Source: Streptomyces sp. NBC_00414 (GTDB lineage: Bacteria > Actinomycetota > Actinomycetes > Streptomycetales > Streptomycetaceae). From it: a stretch of 64,000 nucleotides of DNA. The position numbers and the translations under genes are program-made. The DNA lies in NCBI RefSeq assembly GCF_036038375.1, contig NZ_CP107935.1:6510001-6574000 (forward strand). Reading direction: 5' to 3'. The first letter of the stretch is position 1. Every line of letters begins with the position of its first letter. The notes beneath the pieces are model-generated. The model saw only the letters and a program-made list of their open reading frames with translations. It was not told where the DNA came from and searched no databases. Below, piece after piece: positions 33,153 through 42,115 of this stretch.

Positions 33153-34976
33153 CTAGTACCTCAGGCCGTGTCCCACGGGGTACAGCACCCGCGTCGGATC
33201 GTCCGCGCGCTGCACCGGCACCGGCAACCTGCCGGTCGGGCCGACCCTGCCCGCCACCACCCGGACCGCGGCGCGCAGTTCGACGTCCGTCCAGGAGTAC
33301 GACGCCAAGCAGGCCTTGACGCCCGGTAGTTGGGCCACGTCGTACGGATTGCGGATGGCGAGCGCGACCACCGGGCGGCCGGTCGCCAGCAGTTGGTCGA
33401 CGAGGGTGCGCTGGCTGGAAGAGGCGGTGACGTTGTACGTCCCCACCAGCACCGCGTCCACGTCCTGGGCCGCCGCGACGGCCTTCGCGACGGTCGCGGC
33501 CGAGGGCGCCGTGCCCGTGGACAGCACCGTCGCGGTGAACCCCAGTTCGGTGAGCGCGTTCGCCAGCACGGTCGTGGGCGGGCCGGTGGTGCCGGACGGC
33601 GAGGCCGGGTCGGCGCCGACGACGAGCACCTTCGGATGCGTACGCCGGGACAGCGGCAGCAGCCCGCCGGAGTTGACCAGCAGAGTCGTGGTCCGTTCGG
33701 CGATACGGTCGGCGGACTTGAGATGCGACGCGATCCCGACCGTACGGTCCACACCCCGCGCCGTGACGTACGGATCCTTCAGCAGCCCCAGTTTCGCCTT
33801 CAGCCGCAGGACGCGCAGGATCGACTCGTCGAGGCGGGCCTCCGTCAGCTCGCCGCCTCGGACGGCCTGGAGGACCGCGTTCCAGGCGATGTCCAGCTTC
33901 GGCGGGTTGAGGAGCTGGTCGACACCGGCCTTCAGGGCGAGCACGGGCACGCGGTCGTCGCCGTACTTCGTGCGGACGCCCTCCATGCCGAGGGAATCCG
34001 TCACCACGACCCCGTCGTAGCCGAGCCGCTCGCGCAGGATGCCGGTGAGGATCGGGCGCGAGAGGGTGGCCGGGTCGCCGGCCGGGTCGAGCGCCGGGAC
34101 CATGATGTGCGCGGTCATGATCGAGTCGATGCCGGCGGCGATCGCGGCCCTGAACGGGGGCGCGTCCAGCTCGGCCCACTGCGCCTCGGTGTGCTCGATG
34201 ACCGGGAAGCCGTAGTGGCTGTCCGTCTCGGTGTCGCCGTGCCCCGGGAAGTGCTTGGAGGTGGCCGCGACCCCGGCGCTCTGATAGCCCTTCACCTGGG
34301 CGGCGACCAGGCCCGCCACGGCCTCGGGGTCGGCGCCGAAGGAGCGCACGCCGATGACCGGGTTGGCCGGGTTCACGTTCACGTCGGCGACCGGCGCGTA
34401 GTCCTGGAGGATGCCCATCGCGCGCAGCTCGTCGCCGCCGATCCGCCCTGCGGTACGGGCGTCGGTGCGTGAGCCTCCGGCGCCGAGTGCCATCGCGCCG
34501 GGGAAGAGCGTCGCGGGAATGCCCACCCGAGCGACTATCCCGTGCTCCTGGTCGGTGGAGATGAGCACGGGGAGGCCCCGGGGCTGTGCCAGCGAGGCCT
34601 TCTGGATGCCGTTGCTCAGCTCCGCGATCTGGTGCGGCTCACGGGTGTTGTGCGCCCACCCGAAGTAGATGATCCCGCCGACCCGGTACTTCGCGATCAG
34701 CTCGGCCGCCGTCCGTACGCCGATCTCCGCGAGGTTGGCGTCGATGTCGGCCTGGTCGGGCGCGGTCGCCGAGTGCCCGTACACCCGCATGACGAAGAGC
34801 TGCCCGACCTTCTCTTCGAGCGTCATACGGGAGATGAGGGCCCGGAGCCGCTTGTCGTCACGCTTCGATGCGGTGCCGCTGCCGGTGCCGGCCAGTGCGG
34901 GGGTGGCGCCGACGCCGGCGACGGCCGCCGCCGCGCCCGCGGTCGCCGCGAGCAGCGTACGTCTGGAGGTGTGCAC
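33153..34976 (-). CDS. Secreted GH3 family beta-N-acetylglucosaminidase
   Basis: A 607-residue glycoside hydrolase family 3 enzyme. Tat-type signal TSRRTLLAATAG at the N-terminus. Catalytic TIM barrel about 45-370 with KHFPGHGDTETDSHYG, the NagZ-type His/Asp dyad loop, and the nucleophile Asp in VVTDSLGMEGV; the C-terminal alpha/beta sandwich runs about 400-600. It should release GlcNAc from chitin or peptidoglycan fragments outside the cell. Start ATG 34976. A promoter-like sequence lies about 75-100 bases upstream. Confidence 0.92.
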   Translation of the reverse strand: MHTSRRTLLAATAGAAAAVAGVGATPALAGTGSGTASKRDDKRLRALISRMTLEEKVGQLFVMRVYGHSATAPDQADIDANLAEIGVRTAAELIAKYRVGGIIYFGWAHNTREPHQIAELSNGIQKASLAQPRGLPVLISTDQEHGIVARVGIPATLFPGAMALGAGGSRTDARTAGRIGGDELRAMGILQDYAPVADVNVNPANPVIGVRSFGADPEAVAGLVAAQVKGYQSAGVAATSKHFPGHGDTETDSHYGFPVIEHTEAQWAELDAPPFRAAIAAGIDSIMTAHIMVPALDPAGDPATLSRPILTGILRERLGYDGVVVTDSLGMEGVRTKYGDDRVPVLALKAGVDQLLNPPKLDIAWNAVLQAVRGGELTEARLDESILRVLRLKAKLGLLKDPYVTARGVDRTVGIASHLKSADRIAERTTTLLVNSGGLLPLSRRTHPKVLVVGADPASPSGTTGPPTTVLANALTELGFTATVLSTGTAPSAATVAKAVAAAQDVDAVLVGTYNVTASSSQRTLVDQLLATGRPVVALAIRNPYDVAQLPGVKACLASYSWTDVELRAAVRVVAGRVGPTGRLPVPVQRADDPTRVLYPVGHGLRY

Positions 34977-35048
34977 GTGCGCTCCTTCCGGGAGAGGGCC
35001 CGAAGGACCCGTGGAGGGGCGAGTATGAAGGAAACTGCCAAGGAGTCA

Positions 35049-35077
35049 CGGATATCCGGGAAATTTCTGCCAGTCAA
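35049..35077 (-). promoter_or_regulatory. Candidate promoter of the GH3 gene
   Basis: On the minus strand TTGACT (35077-35072), 17 bases, TATCCG (35054-35049). This is the only HrdB-like pair seen in the 619-base gap 34977-35595; the rest of the gap holds no gene, only repeats at 35434-35524. Confidence 0.45.
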
Positions 35078-35433
35078 TAGCGCGGACAGAGGACACCGTG
35101 GGGTGTGGCGGGGTTCGCGTGGGGGAGGGGCCGCCACCGGCGCTGTTGGAGGGGGGCGCGCCGGTGACGGCGTGCTGCCGGCCGCAGGCGGCGGAGAGGG
35201 TGGTCAGCATTCGCAGCCAGCAGCGAGGCCGACACCGCACCGCGGAGACTCTCCGGCAGCATGCGAATTGGACGAGGGCTGGCGGGAATGGGTTCCCCGG
35301 ATTTCGTTGATTCCCGTAAGTCGGTACGAGAGCGGACGCGAGTGCGCCCCGTGGTCCACGGGGCACGCTTTCGGGCCCCGCCGTCTCCAGGGGCGAGCCC
35401 TTCCCACTCCCTGCGGCCCGGTGGAGGTGGGCC

Positions 35434-35524
35434 GCGCAGTTCCCCGCGCCCCTAAAGGATTGCGCCGTTCCCCGCGCCCCTGAGGGGTCGGGGTCCGCCG
35501 TCTTTGGGGGCGCGGGGAACGGCG
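35434..35524. repeat. Cluster of intergenic GCGCMGTTCCCCGCGCCCCT repeats
   Basis: Two direct copies (35434-35453, 35462-35481) and one inverted copy (35505-35524), which can fold into a hairpin downstream of the isomerase gene's 3' end. Same family as near 10.9 and 39.2 kb. Confidence 0.85.
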
Positions 35525-35595
35525 CGGCCGGCCTCGACGGGCCTGCACCTGCCCATCGCCGGACGGCCCGAGCCCCCGTCCCGCGCGGCCCGCGC

Positions 35596-36396
35596 CTACG
35601 CCGCGTCGTTCAGCAGGCGGGCCAGGTAGTCGCGGCCCTCGCCCAGCAGGCCCTCAAGCGGCGCGGCCCCCTCGTACCACCGCTTCTCGTACTCCCAGCA
35701 CAGCCACCCGTCCCACCCCTCCCGGGAGAGCAGGTCGACGCACTCGGTGAGCGGCAGGACCCCCGCACCGAGCGGCAGCGGAGTCGTGTCGTCCGGGGAC
35801 GCGATGTCCTTGACCTGGACGTAGCCGAGGAACGGCGAGAGCGCCGCATAACTGGCGGAGGGCTGCTCGCCACCGAGCCACGTGTGCATGACGTCCCAGA
35901 GCGCCCCCACCTGCCGGTGCCCGACGAGACCGAGGACACGGATCGCGTCGGCGCCCGTGCGATGCGAGTCATGGGTCTCCAGCAGGATCCGTACACCCAG
36001 GTCCGCGGCGTACTCGGCCGCCGTGCCCAGCCGGCGGGCGGCCGTCGCGTCGGCCTCCTCGGGGCTCTGGTCGGAGCCGCCGCCGGGGAAGACCCGGACG
36101 AAGGGCGCGCCCAGATCCCGGGCCAGGCCGAGGAGTTCGCGGATCTCGTCGATCACGGGCTCGTCGGCGCCCGGCGCCGCCACGCGCGCGTACCCGGCCA
36201 GGCCCAGGATCTCGACGCCCGCCGTCTTGAACTCGGCGGCCACGTCGGCCCGTGCTGTGAGATCGAGACCGGTGTGCACGGGCTCCTCGGGATGCGCGCG
36301 CAGCTCGACCCCGTGATAGCCGTGGGTGACGGCGAGCCGCAGCACGTCGCTGATCGGGAGTCCGGGTACACCGAGGGTGGAGAAGGCCAGTTTCAC
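35596..36396 (-). CDS. Sugar phosphate isomerase/epimerase (AP endonuclease 2 fold)
   Basis: A 266-residue xylose-isomerase-like TIM barrel. Marks are KLAFSTLGVPGLPISDVLRLAV at the start, HGYHGVELRAH, an ILLETHDSHRTGAD metal Glu, GALWDVMHTWLGG, and YVQVKDI. This superfamily covers inosose dehydratases, hydroxypyruvate isomerases and tagatose epimerases; nothing local fixes the substrate. Start GTG 36396 is set by the beginning of the barrel; upstream the frame is open but unlike the family. Single gene between repeats and the MarR-GNAT gene. Confidence 0.82.
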   Translation of the reverse strand: MKLAFSTLGVPGLPISDVLRLAVTHGYHGVELRAHPEEPVHTGLDLTARADVAAEFKTAGVEILGLAGYARVAAPGADEPVIDEIRELLGLARDLGAPFVRVFPGGGSDQSPEEADATAARRLGTAAEYAADLGVRILLETHDSHRTGADAIRVLGLVGHRQVGALWDVMHTWLGGEQPSASYAALSPFLGYVQVKDIASPDDTTPLPLGAGVLPLTECVDLLSREGWDGWLCWEYEKRWYEGAAPLEGLLGEGRDYLARLLNDAA

Positions 36397-36519
36397 GAAA
36401 TCGCACCTTCGTCGTCGAGTTCCGGGCGCGGGTATTTCCGGCCGGGGGTCCCGGGAGCCCCCGGGACGGCACCGCATGAAACGGACCCTACCCGCCGCTC
36501 GCGTTCTCTCACTTCTGTG

Positions 36520-37458
36520 TCACTCCTGTGTGCCGTGCAGGTCCAGACGCCAGTCCTGGCCGATCAGATCGGCGCCGAAGGAGCGGTGCGGTTTCTCGTC
36601 GAGGAGGACGAATCCATGGCGCTGGTAGATGCGGCGGGCGGCGGACAGCACGTCGTTCGTCCACAGGAGCACCTCGCGGTAGCCGACGCCCCGGGCGAAC
36701 TCGACGCAGGCGCCCACCAGCCGGTCACCGATGCCGAGCCCGCGCGCGTCCGGCTCGACGAGCAGCAGGCGCAGCCGGGCGGCGCCGGGCGCCTCGTCCC
36801 GTACGCACATCACGCAGCCCGTCGGGCGGCCGTCCAGCTCTGCGATCCACACCCGCTCCAGATGCGGGTCGTGGTCCTCGGCGAAGTCGGCGACGATCCG
36901 GGCGACCAGACCCTCGTAGTCCGTGTTCCAGCCGTACTCGGCGGTGTAGAGCGCCGCGTTGCGCTGCACGATCCAGCCGAGGTCGCCCGGGCCCGGCGTG
37001 CGCAGCAGGACGTCCTCGCGGCGCGGGGGCCGGCGCCGGCCGTCGGAGAGGATCTCGCGGATGTCCCGCATCGCCCCGGCGAGCCGGGGCCGGTCCTCGG
37101 GCGGCACGGTGGAGAGCAGTGAGCCGACCGCTTCCCGCGACCGCTCGTCCAGCAGGTCGGCGGTCCCTCGGCCACGGTCCGTGAGCGTGACCCTGCGGCG
37201 CCGGGTGTCCTTCTCCGAAGGAGCCCGCTCGATCAGCCCGTCCTTCTCGAACTTCGCCAGCAGCCTGCTCAAGTACCCGGAGTCCAGGCAGAGTTCGGTA
37301 CGGAGGTCGGCGGCGTCCGTACGAGGGGAGTGGGCGAGCTCGTACAGCACGCGGGACTCCGTGAGCGTGTACGGCGCGTGCAGTTGGCGGCTGTAGTCCA
37401 GCGCGCCGATGAGGTTCGTGTAGAAGCGGTTGAAGGCGCGGATCTCCTGGACGGTCAT
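36520..37458 (-). CDS. MarR-GNAT fusion: HTH regulator with acetyltransferase domain
   Basis: A 312-residue protein. Residues about 1-145 are a MarR winged helix (LTESRVLYELAHSP, LCLDSGYLSRLLAKFEKDGLIER, DTRRRRVTLTDRG). Residues about 155-310 are a GNAT N-acetyltransferase (LRLLLVEPDARGLGIGDRLVGACVEFAR acetyl-CoA site, RRIYQRHGFVLLDEKPH). The fusion is widespread in actinobacteria and proteobacteria, and either half may be used alone. ATG 37458 is chosen; GTG 37470 is in frame and also possible. It is divergent from the downstream plus-strand membrane gene. Confidence 0.88.
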   Translation of the reverse strand: MTVQEIRAFNRFYTNLIGALDYSRQLHAPYTLTESRVLYELAHSPRTDAADLRTELCLDSGYLSRLLAKFEKDGLIERAPSEKDTRRRRVTLTDRGRGTADLLDERSREAVGSLLSTVPPEDRPRLAGAMRDIREILSDGRRRPPRREDVLLRTPGPGDLGWIVQRNAALYTAEYGWNTDYEGLVARIVADFAEDHDPHLERVWIAELDGRPTGCVMCVRDEAPGAARLRLLLVEPDARGLGIGDRLVGACVEFARGVGYREVLLWTNDVLSAARRIYQRHGFVLLDEKPHRSFGADLIGQDWRLDLHGTQE

Positions 37459-37590
37459 GACACGCGACACCTGCCTCGCAGTGACGATAGGCGAAGATAG
37501 CTGACTCAGTCAGAGATTATGCCTGCCGTGGGCAGTTTTCGACACGGCTTTCACCGGTTTCCGGCACGACGGCCCGGATAGCCTTCCGAG

Positions 37591-39093
37591 GTGCTGCAGT
37601 ACGACGATCTGACACCTCCGGAACGTGCCGTCTGGGATGCCTTTCCCGAGGGCCTGCTCGTGGACCTGCGCAGCGGGGCCGCCGAGGAGGACGACGCCGT
37701 CGGCGGCCCGGCGTGGGGCCCCGGGCGCACGGTCAGGGCCGAGGTCCTGGCCGCCCTGCTGCTGGGGGCGAACTCCGTCCGGCCGGGAGCCGTCGCGGCC
37801 CTGAACCTCACCGGCGCGCGGATCGTCGGCCGCCTCGACCTGGCGGGCGGCGACATCGCCCACACGGTCCAGCTCGCGTCGTGCAGGCTGGAGGAGACCG
37901 TGAACCTGCGCGGCAGCGCCACCCGCACGATCCGGATGACGGACTGCCGGGTGCTGGACGTCAAGGCGCAGATGGCCCGGATCGAAGGCCGCCTGGACCT
38001 GAGCGGAACGACCCTGCGGGGCGGCCGGCTCGCGCTCACCAACGCCCATGTCTCCGGGGAACTGGACCTGAACGGGGCGACGCTGGAGTCCGACGGCAAG
38101 TGGGCCCTGTTCGCCGGCGGGCTCGTCATGGAGGGCGCGGTGTTCTGCAGCAGGGGGTTCTCCGCCAGGGGAGGGCTGCGGCTGCTGGGGGCCCAGCTGT
38201 CCGGCGGCCTCTTCCTGGCCGGAGCGCGGCTGGAGAACCCGGCGGGCGAGGTGCTGCTCGCCGACACCGCCACCGTGACGACGCTGGAGCTGACCGACGG
38301 TTTCAGCACCACAGGTGTGGTCCGGCTGCGTGGCGCGCACGTCACCAACCGGCTGTCGCTGCGGGGCGCCGCCCTCGGTGAAGCGGGCGCCGCCCTGGAC
38401 CTCGCCCGGCTGCAGGTCGCCGAGCTGGATCTCACGCCCGCGGTCGCCCCGCCCGGCGGCATCGACCTGCGCAGCGCACGCGTCGAGGTCCTGCGCGACA
38501 ACGAGACCGCCCGGACCGCACGCGTACGGCTGGAGGGCCTGGTCTACACCTCCCTGCACGCGGACGACGCGCCGTCCGCGGGGCTCGGCGAACGCGTCGG
38601 GGCAGCCCGCAGGGTCGCGTGGATCCGCCGCTCACCCGGCTACAGCCCGCAGCCGTACGAGCAACTCGCCGGCTGGTACCGCCTCATCGGCCACGACGAC
38701 GACGCCCGCCTGGTGCTGCTGGAGAAGCAGCGGCACCGGCGCGGCACCCTCCACCCCGTCGCCCGGATCTGGGGCCGTGTCTTCGACGCCACGGTCGGCT
38801 ACGGCTACCGCCCCTGGCGGGCGGGCGGCTGGCTGATCCTGCTGTCGCTGATCGGGACGCTGGTCTTCGGCGCCCACACGCCCGTACCGAACAAGCAGGG
38901 TGAGGGGCCGCCGTTCAGCGCCCTGGCCTACACGCTGGACCTGCTGATCCCGATCGGCGGATTCGGCCAGCGCGGGGCCTGGCACTGGAAGGACCCCGGC
39001 GTCATGGGACTCTCGTACGCGCTGATCGCCGCGGGCTGGCTGCTGACCACCGCGGTGGTCGCGGGCGTCACCCGCTCCCTCAACAAGACCTGA
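37591..39093 (+). CDS. Repeat-rich protein with C-terminal membrane segments ('membrane-associated oxidoreductase')
   Basis: 500 residues from GTG 37591. After an N-terminal helical part (1-60) comes a long array (about 65-310) of short strand-forming repeats such as ALNLTGARIVGRLDLAGGDI, TVNLRGSATRTIRM, EGRLDLSGTTLRGGRLALT and GELDLNGATLESDG, resembling pentapeptide/beta-helix solenoids. A basic linker (EKQRHRRGTLHP) leads to two membrane helices (about 413-430 and 468-490). Databases tend to call this 'membrane-associated oxidoreductase', but I see no redox motif. A solenoid displayed on the cytoplasmic side of the membrane is the sober description. Confidence 0.75.
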   Translation: MLQYDDLTPPERAVWDAFPEGLLVDLRSGAAEEDDAVGGPAWGPGRTVRAEVLAALLLGANSVRPGAVAALNLTGARIVGRLDLAGGDIAHTVQLASCRLEETVNLRGSATRTIRMTDCRVLDVKAQMARIEGRLDLSGTTLRGGRLALTNAHVSGELDLNGATLESDGKWALFAGGLVMEGAVFCSRGFSARGGLRLLGAQLSGGLFLAGARLENPAGEVLLADTATVTTLELTDGFSTTGVVRLRGAHVTNRLSLRGAALGEAGAALDLARLQVAELDLTPAVAPPGGIDLRSARVEVLRDNETARTARVRLEGLVYTSLHADDAPSAGLGERVGAARRVAWIRRSPGYSPQPYEQLAGWYRLIGHDDDARLVLLEKQRHRRGTLHPVARIWGRVFDATVGYGYRPWRAGGWLILLSLIGTLVFGAHTPVPNKQGEGPPFSALAYTLDLLIPIGGFGQRGAWHWKDPGVMGLSYALIAAGWLLTTAVVAGVTRSLNKT

Positions 39094-39150
39094 CCCCCGA
39101 CCACGGACCGGCGGGGCCCGACCCCGGCCGCGGGTATGTCGTGGTCACCC

Positions 39151-39401
39151 GCGCCGTTCCCCGCGCCCTTGAAAGCGGCCCGGTCTCGGCTGCGGGCCCG
39201 TCGTGGTTGCTCGCGCCGTTCCTCGCGCCCCCGAAGGGGCACGGCGACACCGGCCCGCTTCCAGGGGCGCGGGGAACGGCGCAATCTTTTTTGGGGGCGC
39301 AGTCCCCAGGGGCGCGGGGAACGGCGCGCTCGGCCCCCACCCGGCCGCAGACGAAGACCCGGCAAACAGGCCACCCACCCAGGGGCGCGAGGAACTGCGC
39401 A
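39151..39401. repeat. Cluster of five intergenic repeats, both orientations
   Basis: GCGCCGTTCCCCGCGCCCTT and variants at about 39151-39170 and 39212-39231, then inverted copies near 39263-39282, 39309-39328 and 39381-39400. The gap 39094-39436 between two convergent genes holds nothing else. Pairs of opposite copies can form strong stem-loops. Confidence 0.85.
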
Positions 39402-39436
39402 ACCCGCCCCCACCGGCCCGCAGGCGGAGAAACCCC

Positions 39437-40489
39437 CTAAGCCCCCTTCGGCACCCCCGTAGACCCCCGCACCATCAACTCCCCCCGAATCGTGGCGATC
39501 CCCCCGGGCGGAACCTCCTCCCGCCCCATGGCGATCCGCCCCGCCCGACCCCCCGCGTCAGCCAGCGGCAACCGCACGGTAGTCAGCGCCGGCACCGCGT
39601 CGATGCTGAAGGGCAGATCGTCGAAGCCGACGACGGACACGTCGTCAGGAATGCGCAGACCCGAGTCGCGCAGAGCCGCACACGCCCCCAGCGCGACCGT
39701 GTCGTTGGCGGCCACGACAGCCGTCAGGTCCGGTTCACGGCGGAGGAGTTCGAGCGTCGCCTCGTACCCCGCCCGCCGGTCGTACCGCCCATGGACGGTA
39801 CGGCCGGGATCGTCCGCGATGCCGTGCGCGGCGAGCGCGTCCCGGTGCCCCTCCAGCCGGTGCCGCGTGGTCGTCCGCTCCTCCGGCCCCGCGATGTACC
39901 CCATGCGCCGGTGCCCGAGCCCGATCAGATGCTCGGTGAGCTGCTTCCCGCCGCCCCGGTTGTCGAAGGTGAGGGCCACCGCCTCGGTGTCCGCCGGCGC
40001 GGGGGGCCGCCCGCACAGCACCACCCGGGTCCCCGCCTCACCGAGCTTGCGCAGCTTCGTCGCCACGGCCGTGGCGTGCGCGGTGTTCTCCACGGCCCCG
40101 CCCGTCAGGACCACCGCGGCCGCGCGCTGGCGCTGAAGGAGCGTGAGGTAGGTGAGTTCGCGCTCCGGAGAGCCGCCGGTGTTGCACACCACGGCGAGCC
40201 GCTCCCCGCCCGCCCGGCCGCCGGGGCCCCCGATCTCGGACTGGATCGCCCCCGCCATGATCCCGAAGAACGGGTCGGCGATGTCGTTGACCAGGATCCC
40301 GACCAGGTCGGAGGTGGCGGCCGCGAGCGCGCTCGCGGGGCCGTTCAGTACGTAGTCCAGTTCGTCCACGGCCCGCAGCACCCGTTCACGGGTGGAGGCC
40401 GCCACGGGGTAGTTCCCGTTCAGCACGCGCGACACCGTCGCGGGCGAGACCTGCGCGCGGGCCGCCACGTCCGCCAGGGTCACCGTCAT
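39437..40489 (-). CDS. LacI family transcriptional regulator
   Basis: 350 residues. The HTH is canonical (TLADVAARAQVSPATVSRVLNGNYPVAASTR) with the hinge helix ALAAATSD; the periplasmic-binding-like sensor domain follows (IADPFFGIMAGAIQSE, GHRRMGYIAGPEERTTT, VVAANDTVALGA, VVGFDDLPFSIDAVPALTTV). It is divergent from the dehydrogenase/DUF993/isomerase operon, whose promoter region contains a LacI-type operator (40880-40891). Probably a repressor relieved by the operon's sugar substrate. Confidence 0.92.
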   Translation of the reverse strand: MTVTLADVAARAQVSPATVSRVLNGNYPVAASTRERVLRAVDELDYVLNGPASALAAATSDLVGILVNDIADPFFGIMAGAIQSEIGGPGGRAGGERLAVVCNTGGSPERELTYLTLLQRQRAAAVVLTGGAVENTAHATAVATKLRKLGEAGTRVVLCGRPPAPADTEAVALTFDNRGGGKQLTEHLIGLGHRRMGYIAGPEERTTTRHRLEGHRDALAAHGIADDPGRTVHGRYDRRAGYEATLELLRREPDLTAVVAANDTVALGACAALRDSGLRIPDDVSVVGFDDLPFSIDAVPALTTVRLPLADAGGRAGRIAMGREEVPPGGIATIRGELMVRGSTGVPKGA

Positions 40490-40616
40490 TTCGTTGTCCT
40501 CCGGTCGCGCATCTCGTCGTCGTCCTCAGAGCCGTATCCCAGCCGTACCACCGCGGTGCCGTACCACCGCAATGCCGTGCCACCGCGGTTCCGTATCCCC
40601 GCAATGGCACCGCAGT

Positions 40617-40664
40617 GCCGTATCCCCGCAGTGCCGTATCTCCGCAGTGCCGTATCTCCGCAGT
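40617..40664. repeat. Tandem 16-base repeat, three copies plus degenerate flanks
   Basis: The unit GCCGTATCYCCGCAGT occurs at 40617-40632, 40633-40648 and 40649-40664, with decayed relatives extending back to about 40540. It lies in the 474-base LacI/operon intergenic gap, in the lacI leader. The remainder of the gap up to 40838 shows no other feature. Confidence 0.8.
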
Positions 40665-40838
40665 GCCGTCCGCTCCACTGCCGTACCGCTTCACCCTCGG
40701 CGCCGCACCCCCGCCCCGAGTGGTGCAGACCTTACGGTCAGGGGGCGACGCGGCCCGCACGGCCCCGGGCTCGTGCAGACCCTATGGCCGCGAGCCCGTT
40801 CTGTTCGCCCCCTCGAACAACTCGTAACCCCCGCGGTC

Positions 40839-40891
40839 TTGTCCGATCCGCTGCACAGAGGCTAGCTTCTCCTTACATAGAAAGCGCTTGC
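40839..40891 (+). promoter_or_regulatory. Promoter with LacI-type operator for the DUF993 operon
   Basis: TTGTCC (40839-40844), 18 bases, TAGCTT (40863-40868), then GAAAGCGCTTGC (40880-40891), the core palindrome of LacI/GalR sites (AAGCGCTT). The operator sits just after the expected transcription start, so binding would block initiation or elongation. Confidence 0.55.
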
Positions 40892-40963
40892 TGCAACGCT
40901 CACCAGTTACCGAGGTACACCGGCGGGGCGTACGCGGCGCGGGACGCGTACGAAGGGAATGAC

Positions 40964-42115
40964 GTGACACGCAAGACGGTGCGCATCGCCATGAACGGCG
41001 TGACGGGACGCATGGGCTACCGCCAGCACCTCGTCCGCTCGATCCTCGCCCTGCGCGAGCAGGGCGGTCTCGACCTCGGCGACGGTGCCGTGCTGTGGCC
41101 CGAACCGGTCCTCGTCGGCCGCCGCGAGCACGCCCTGAAGGCGCTCGCCGACCAGCACGGCATCGAGCACTGGTCCACCGACCTGGACGCCGTCCTCGCC
41201 GACCCGACCATCGACATCTACTTCGACGCGCAGGTCACCTCGGCCCGTGAGGAGGCGCTGAAGAAGGCGATCGCGGCCGGCAAGCACATCTACACGGAGA
41301 AGCCGACCGCGACCGGCCTCGACGGAGCCCTCGCTCTCGCGCGTCTCGCGGACCAGGCGGGCATCAAGCACGGTGTCGTCCAGGACAAGCTCTTCCTCCC
41401 CGGACTGCTCAAACTAAAGAGGCTCATCGACGGCGGCTTCTTCGGCCGCGTCCTGTCGATCCGCGGCGAGTTCGGCTACTGGGTCTTCGAGGGCGACTGG
41501 CAGTCCGCCCAGCGCCCCTCGTGGAACTACCGGACCGAGGACGGCGGCGGCATCGTCGTCGACATGTTCCCGCACTGGGAGTACGTGCTGCACGAGCTGT
41601 TCGGCCGCGTGAAGTCGGTCCAGGCACTCACCGCCACCCACATCCCGCAGCGCTGGGACGAGGGCGACAAGCCCTACGACGCCACCGCCGACGACGCCGC
41701 CTACGGCATCTTCGAACTCGACGGCGGCGCGATCGCCCAGATCAACTCCTCCTGGGCGGTCCGCGTCAACCGCGACGAACTCGTCGAGTTCCAGGTCGAC
41801 GGCACCGAGGGCTCGGCCGTCGCCGGGCTGCGCAACTGCCGTGTCCAGCACCGGTCCTCGACCCCCAAGCCGGTCTGGAACCCGGACATCCCCGCCGCCG
41901 AGGTCTTCCGCGACCAGTGGCAGGAGGTGCCCGACAACGGCGAGTTCGACAACGGCTTCAAGGCCCAGTGGGAGCTGTTCCTCCGGCACGTCTACGCCGA
42001 CGCGCCCTACCACTGGGACCTCCTGGCCGGTGCCCGTGGCGTCCAGCTCGCCGAACTGGGCCTGAAGTCCTCGGCCGAGGGCCGCCGCTTCGACGTCCCG
42101 GAGGTCTCCCTGTGA
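40964..42115 (+). CDS. Gfo/Idh/MocA family oxidoreductase
   Basis: 383 residues from GTG 40964 (AAGGGA upstream). The N-terminal Rossmann fold begins RIAMNGVTGRMGYRQHL, and HIYTEKPTAT supplies the conserved EKP catalytic Lys. The C-terminal half (GEFGYWVFEGDWQSAQRPSWNYRTEDGGGIVVDMFPHW) is the alpha/beta substrate domain. The enzyme is NAD(P)-dependent and probably oxidises a sugar or polyol. It is the first gene of three overlapped genes (stop shared as GTGA with DUF993), under the adjacent LacI regulator. Confidence 0.9.
   Translation: MTRKTVRIAMNGVTGRMGYRQHLVRSILALREQGGLDLGDGAVLWPEPVLVGRREHALKALADQHGIEHWSTDLDAVLADPTIDIYFDAQVTSAREEALKKAIAAGKHIYTEKPTATGLDGALALARLADQAGIKHGVVQDKLFLPGLLKLKRLIDGGFFGRVLSIRGEFGYWVFEGDWQSAQRPSWNYRTEDGGGIVVDMFPHWEYVLHELFGRVKSVQALTATHIPQRWDEGDKPYDATADDAAYGIFELDGGAIAQINSSWAVRVNRDELVEFQVDGTEGSAVAGLRNCRVQHRSSTPKPVWNPDIPAAEVFRDQWQEVPDNGEFDNGFKAQWELFLRHVYADAPYHWDLLAGARGVQLAELGLKSSAEGRRFDVPEVSL

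Noticed and set aside
40540..40680. Tandem 16-base units as a CRISPR array
   Set aside because: Units are directly abutting with no spacers.
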